The translations under genes and the position numbers were made by a program. The notes below the pieces were generated by a model that saw only the letters and a list, made by a program, of their open reading frames with translations, did no database searches and had not been told where the DNA came from. Of a stretch of DNA of 64,000 nt, positions 59,001 to 64,000 are shown piece after piece (the first letter of the stretch is position 1; every line of letters starts with the position of its first letter). The DNA comes from Polytrichum commune (taxonomy: Eukaryota; Streptophyta; Polytrichopsida; Polytrichales; Polytrichaceae), in NCBI GenBank assembly GCA_950295325.1, contig OX485809.1, positions 38,907,081 to 38,971,080 on the forward strand, read 5' to 3'.

Positions 59001-61072
59001 TAGGAGACCATAGCAAAGTAATACCAATTATCATCCATCCCCGTGAGTCCTAAACCCATTTACATACCATACTAAACATACCTTCTAGGATCCTTATCTT
59101 CAGCCCCTATATTAATTTTACAAAAAAATAATGGCCCACATTTTATGTCCATCTAATTTACTTATAATGGGATTGTCTACATTTAATGGCCCCTTCATTA
59201 TTTGGAATTCCTTTATAATTTTTATTTCAAATGATTTTAATCCTCTCTATATTATGCCGCACGTCGTTTTTAAAATGCACTAAGTGATCTACCCGTGCCC
59301 ACATATTATGACCATAGCGAATTATGCAACCTTGTGAACTAGAATGGTAGAGCCTCCCAATGTATCCCACAACCATGTTAGAGAGTGGCACTTGAAAGGG
59401 GGCCACATTGTCACCTTGAATGTTGAGGTTAGGAGGTCATGTGCCCGGGAATCAAGTATGATTGGCATTCATGTCACAATCTCGGCATCAATAACCATTT
59501 GAGGATCACCGAGAACCTCAAATATTTGCAAATGGCTTAGATCTTCTCGCTTGCACCAAGTTGGCACCAATGCTCTCCCAATATTAGTGATAAAAAAAAT
59601 CCCCAAAGCCCCCATCACCACTTGCTTCGGCAATCAATTGGAGAGCTCAAAATCAAGAGCTCGGTTGCACCAACCACTTGCTCCTTCACATTTCCAATCA
59701 CATTTTGGAATGTGGCTTTGATAACAAAGATGGTTTGGCTTGTAGCAATGTCTTGGTGTGTGGTGAAAAGGTTGTGGGCACCGTTTTTGAACACCATGTG
59801 ATGAATGTGAGTGTTGGGACAAGTCACACACCTCATGGCCAAACCCTCATGGCATCAACTAATGGGAAGGTGAGTGAAACATCCGAAATGAATGCAAAGG
59901 TTGGATCAATGAGAAGGGAGCATGTAAATCTTGTTGATAAATTTTCATGGCCGCCACATTGTCAGCCATGAAAATATCACAAAGTTGTGCATAGTTGATG
60001 TGTCAGGCACCTCTCCATGAGGAGTGCCTGCAACACCAAGGGCACAAGGGGGACCCTAGAGTGACACCCGGGACTTGTGCCGCCATTGGTGAGAGGGCCC
60101 AAGTGATCCTAGTGTGGGTGAGGGCCCAGGCGTTGGGAACGCTTCCCACCCACGGAGACTAGGAGTCACAAGGGTAAGGCCATGAGCTTCCAATGAATGT
60201 GCTTGCATCATCACTACCAAAACATGTGAACATATGCCTAATATCATCCTTGTCATAGCACCAACCGACGTTACAACCTTGATAACAACTTTGGTTAGTG
60301 AATCAACACTTGCACCTTCTACAACATGCTCTAGAGTTAGCAACGATGGCGCCGTTGCCCAAATTTGAACAACATAGATGTGGATGGAAGCCCAACATTG
60401 GTTGTCACAACTTTTAAACTCTTAAATGTGACAACCACATAATTGTTCTTATTCACAACGTCAATCATGGAGCAACCAATAACATTAAACATGTGACCAA
60501 AAATCTATGATGCAGAGGTATCATTCCAATGTTTTCTTGAATAATGAGGGAACCTTAAGAAATCAAACATCTCCTTATAATGCTTATATTAATCAATTAA
60601 GAGGCACCCCTTTTTGAACAAATGATAAACAATAGCAAATTAAAATGGTAATTTGATTATGATGACCCTCAATACCATTGGCTACTTGTTGTTGAATAGA
60701 GGCAAAGCCTCTTTGCATGATGCAACCTTGTTCTTGGCATGACATGTCTTAGATGTGTACTAGGACAGTGCCAAAATGCCACCCTCCCCTCGTTAAAGCT
60801 ATCAAATCCATCCTTGGAGCATCTTCATGATTGACTTAAACTCTTAAATGCAAGGAAATTTAAAACAAACACACAAACAAAGTTTAGAACCCCCATGATG
60901 GACATTGATGTAGTTAGCCTCTACATTGTTGACGCCTTGCCGTCGCCAAACACATGATGCCCTAAGTAGATTTCATGACTCACACACTAGATTGGCAAGC
61001 CAATGGCACTTTGGCAAACATGGTCTACAACATGCACATAGAGAAGAAGATTGAATACACATGGCAATGCAT

Positions 61073-61091
61073 GCACACACACACACACACC
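61073..61091 (+). repeat. (CA)n microsatellite
   Basis: About nine CA/AC dinucleotides inside a short ORF that is not supported. Confidence 0.85.
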
Positions 61092-61345
61092 CATGAACAA
61101 GACATAGCGAAGACTATGCACAAGATCATATGGTTATGGAAAAGGAGATGTACAAGAGAGCGAGAGAAGGTGGCAAAGAGGACCGCCGGTGCATGAGTAG
61201 CCTATTGACATGGTGCCACATGCTGGAGCAGATCCGAGAGCTCTCCCCCATCGTGGTCAAGACTCGGCAATTGACTCTCAAAGTGGAGGATTGACAAAGA
61301 ATGCAAGGTGGAGAATGGTGGCCAGTTCACGTCACAATGCGGTTA

Positions 61346-61752
61346 GAGCATCCCCACCAAAATACATAAACACCAACCACAATTTCTAATGTTATATGTG
61401 TTGGGGAGGTCGCCAACTTAGGTGGGACTGCTCATTATGATCAAAGTCCACCAATAGTTGGGCAATTATGCCCTGCTAGAATGAGAGCTTAACAAATAAT
61501 ATGGAGCCACCTACTTTTTGACATTGGATAAAATAGTGCAAAGTATTATTTATTATAAAATAAGTTCTTTGGAGGGTTGAGAGAGGCATGTTATATAGGT
61601 TATTCATGGCGGGGGTTTGCTCTCAATGTACATGCAACAATACAAATTTATGATAGTTTGGTCATTGGTGGGTCTCGCTTTTTGACGGTACAAGTACCTA
61701 AATACATGGGATAGTGTTGATAAGTCCCTTGTTGTGTCCGGTGAGGATGCTC
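61346..61752. mobile_element. 407-bp Tourist/Harbinger-like MITE, TSD TTA
   Basis: Ends GAGCATCCCCACC and GGTGAGGATGCTC, inverse copies with one mismatch, directly flanked by TTA on both sides. GAGCATC-type ends are widespread in plant MITEs, and TTA fits PIF/Harbinger. No ORF. Confidence 0.8.
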
Positions 61753-62564
61753 TTACTCATGGCAATATGTGCGCACTGGCATGTCGATTTTTTACCCTAA
61801 AATCCTATAATTTCCCTTTGTGCAGATTGCATACTCAAAAACAATGTTACTAATCTAATTTAAAAATCATGTAGATGTATGTCAGCTACACATGTCCCCC
61901 CTAGTGTTTATACTCCATTTTCAATTCACTAACTTGAGGTGTAAATATAGGCTTAGTACATCTAAGCCTATATTATGTACATATGTGTAGGTACAAATGT
62001 TATATAGTTTAAAGAAACAATTAAGGTAGACTTGTGCTATTCAAATACTTTCTCTTTACACCCATTTTACGTAGGATATGAAACACACAATTTGTGGGAG
62101 ATGATTAGAAAATCCAATTCTATGCCTTTAGCCATTTGCCTCATAATTTTCGGAGCTCATATAAATATCTAACTCATTATCAAAGTGGAGTTTTTTATGC
62201 TCATTAAGTTGTCATATATGTCTCCCCAATCACGATGACTATTGGGCCTAGAATAGTTAGCATATTTTGAGCATGTAGTCCAATCTCTCTTAAACATATG
62301 TATTTTTGGTGTCCATTCTTAGATTCACACCTAATCACATACCATTGAAATATAGATGTCCATATTCTTAATGTGGTGGAATATAATTGGTCTAACTTAA
62401 CCTGACTATCACTAGATATTTTAATGTCCTACCTTGGAATATGGATGGACCAAACTAGGTCCTTTGGACTAGCATGTCTGTTCTTGATTTGTTTCAACAT
62501 AACGTATTAATGTTATGATTTTGTCTAAGTTTGTAATCCATAAAATAAGTTGGCTAGTTAACAT

Positions 62565-62704
62565 AACATTACTCGGCTGATGAGTTGTGTTCAATTGCCT
62601 TTACTTCATATTCAATCTGAAGCACTGGGATTCCGACATCCAAATTCTTTATTCTTAAATCTACTGCTAGGCTCATGAACACAACTCATCAGCTAAGTAA
62701 TGTT
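62565..62704. mobile_element. 140-bp hairpin element, only in block C
   Basis: Arms of about 29 bp (AACATTACTCGGCTGATGAG.. and its inverse) with two mismatches, about 80 bases apart. Block A lacks it at the matching site (near 32,885). Confidence 0.65.
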
Positions 62705-63398
62705 GTGAAGAAGACAAGAGTCACACTCTAGTCTTTGGTCATCTATTAATGTGTCACATTATTTCTCAAATATTCAGTACTTCTGTTTTTGATTGATGTG
62801 AAGAGGTCATGTTGGCTCAATCATAATGGCCTGAATGTTCAGAAATTGTAGGATAAAAATTGGTGCATATATTATCGTTGATCATTGCTACACCAAAATG
62901 ATTGACCTAGGCAAATACCAAACAACCCAGAACCCACATCAACTTCCTTCAAATTCCAACTTGATGGGGTTACTCAGACAATGCACCATGTTCCGCACAC
63001 TTAGTGCAAAGACAAATTCATTGAGGTGCTCTTGTACAGTGCTCTAGAGATAAAACATTATGTCACTTCTGCTGTGACAAAGTCATTGAAAATGAAGCAC
63101 ACTTCATGTTAGAATGTTCCCCTTGGCAACTTCATTAAAGACAGGTTTCTTTCTCTATTTCAGAAATGTTGTACTAGGTAGTCTTAAGTCTTTCTTCCAA
63201 TTGGACTATCAAGTTCATAATATGCTCTATCTTAATGAGGCCACTGCACTCTGTTACTCAAGGGAATTAACCTTTTCGACACCATGTTGATGTACTTGTA
63301 GTCCCATAAAGCCTTTTGGCTTCCTGAACTTTGAAATCAATTTCATTTCATATTGAAGGCCTACCTTTGAAGGCCGCTCTAATAGTGTAGCACACTAC

Positions 63399-63794
63399 TT
63401 ACTCCTTGAACAGGGATGTCGAGGATGTAGGCATTTCTTGAACTGTATGCAAATCGTGTAGGGCTAACATGAAGACTGTGGAAGGAGTGAAATCTAATGG
63501 GAGCCCCCAGTTCCTAGTATGGGGGTTATGACTCCACTGTTGGACAATGTCTTGCATTGAGGCCTCGGCAATGTGTTCCATAAAAATGCCTGACATATGA
63601 TGTGATACTAATCCACGACACCCAGGCCTGTAATCGTGAAGCCCTCCAGTGAAGTTTGTGGAGCTTACAAAATTCATGCTGACATTTCTAAATTCTATAC
63701 TCTGTAACATACTGCCTTGAGAGCCAGCTAAGAAGATGCCATTCTCTGTGGTGATGGAGATGTTGACAAAGTGCACCCGACTCACAGACCCCAC
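63399..63794 (-). pseudogene. GH28 polygalacturonase-like last exon, copy C
   Basis: One exon of 132 codons from a CAG acceptor to TAA: VGSVSRVHFVNISITT, NGIFLAGSQGS, DYRPGCRGLVSHHMSGI, NWGLPLDFTPSTVFML. This is the intact C-terminal part of a plant GH28 protein. The conserved DYRPGC, destroyed in copy A, is present. The upstream exons seen in A and B are not next to it before the window ends, and similarity to block A stops at 63,868. So this is either a truncated copy or a gene with a large intron running past the edge. I call it a pseudogene with moderate confidence. Confidence 0.6.
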
Positions 63795-63868
63795 CTGTTG
63801 CATTTATTAAAGAACATGAAAAATCCCCATGCCATATGCATTGCAGTCTCAAATGGATTCACTTACCT

Positions 63869-64000
63869 AAGGTATGGATGCGGGTGTTATTCAGTTCCTT
63901 TTCTTAATGGGACCCCAAGATTTGATTAGCATGTGGTTAGGTGAGAACCAAAGAACAAACACCATAAAGACACGTGTTTAAAAAAGATTCGACTATGTCT
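63869..64000. repeat. Dispersed repeat at the right edge
   Basis: Matches the TCTAAGAATGGACACC family (GGTTAGGTGAGAACCAAAGA, then ACACCATAAAGACACG). No gene before the window ends. Confidence 0.5.

Larger units (their letters stand above)
55413..61867. mobile_element. 6.4-kb insertion splitting block C, composite, no gene
   Basis: Block A continues without a break from 32,600 to 32,640, whereas block C has 6.4 kb between the matching parts. The insertion holds a solo long TIR (55,681), a SINE-like head (55,985), a MITE (61,346) and AT-rich DNA. Overlapping ORFs at 59,615-60,343 on both strands are unlike any family I know. A (CA)n run lies at 61,073-61,091. I found no LTRs or terminal repeats at its ends, so it may be several insertions. 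Confidence 0.45.
61868..63868. repeat. Segmental duplication block C, right part
   Basis: Collinear with 32,640-33,690 of block A at roughly 80%. It holds an extra hairpin insertion (62,565-62,704) and dispersed repeats (62,255-62,400). The similarity ends near 63,868, shortly upstream of the last GH28 exon. Confidence 0.8.

Noticed and set aside
59615-60343. Possible transposon gene from overlapping ORFs
   Set aside because: Both strands are open, no transposase, integrase or reverse transcriptase motif is visible.

Overview
The window is nuclear DNA of a land plant. The genes are split by GT-AG introns, the proteins are plant-type (S1/P1 endonuclease, UBA2-like RNA-binding protein, TFIIH helicase XPB, GH28 polygalacturonase-like proteins), telo-box motifs lie near gene starts, and the AT-rich intergenic DNA is full of MITE-like elements. 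I cannot fix the lineage from the sequence. A LysM protein with LEA-like repeats would fit a bryophyte, lycophyte or fern as well as a seed plant. Nothing looks bacterial, organellar or viral.

Layout. 1-1,891 (+) holds the 3' half of an S1/P1-type nuclease gene. 1.9-8.0 kb has no gene I can support, only tRNA-like (SINE-like) heads. 8.0-9.9 kb (-) is a four-exon UBA2-like gene with two RRMs, and its GC-rich leader and promoter run to about 11.0 kb. 13.6-17.0 kb is a 3.4-kb element with near-perfect 24-bp terminal inverted repeats that carries two arrays of ~60-bp palindromic repeats. 19.8-22.8 kb (-) is an unrecognised gene for a membrane protein with signal peptide, Cys-bearing coiled coil and one membrane helix. 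25.9-32.4 kb (+) is a complete 18-exon XPB gene that I could join in frame to 756 residues.

From 32.4 kb to the end the window is a tandem segmental duplication in three blocks. Block A is about 32.4-44.2 kb, block B about 46.0-54.4 kb and block C about 55.2-63.9 kb, the last split by a 6.4-kb insertion. The ancestral unit contained the XPB 3' UTR, a minus-strand GH28 gene and a minus-strand LysM gene. The GH28 copies are decayed in A and B; in C only the intact-looking last exon is seen. The LysM genes of A and B are both intact and almost identical. The LysM part of A and B (36.65-40.56 and 49.03-53.27 kb) is much more similar (about 0.5% in exon 2, about 4% in an intron) than the GH28 part (about 17%), which suggests a later conversion or second copying event.

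The housekeeping genes (XPB in transcription and DNA repair, UBA2 in RNA binding) are single and intact. The duplicated genes are of the cell-wall or glycan-binding type. I saw no tRNA or rRNA gene and no autonomous transposon. Exon coordinates were worked out by hand from splice motifs, reading frame and remembered family sequences, and percent identities are hand counts on short stretches.
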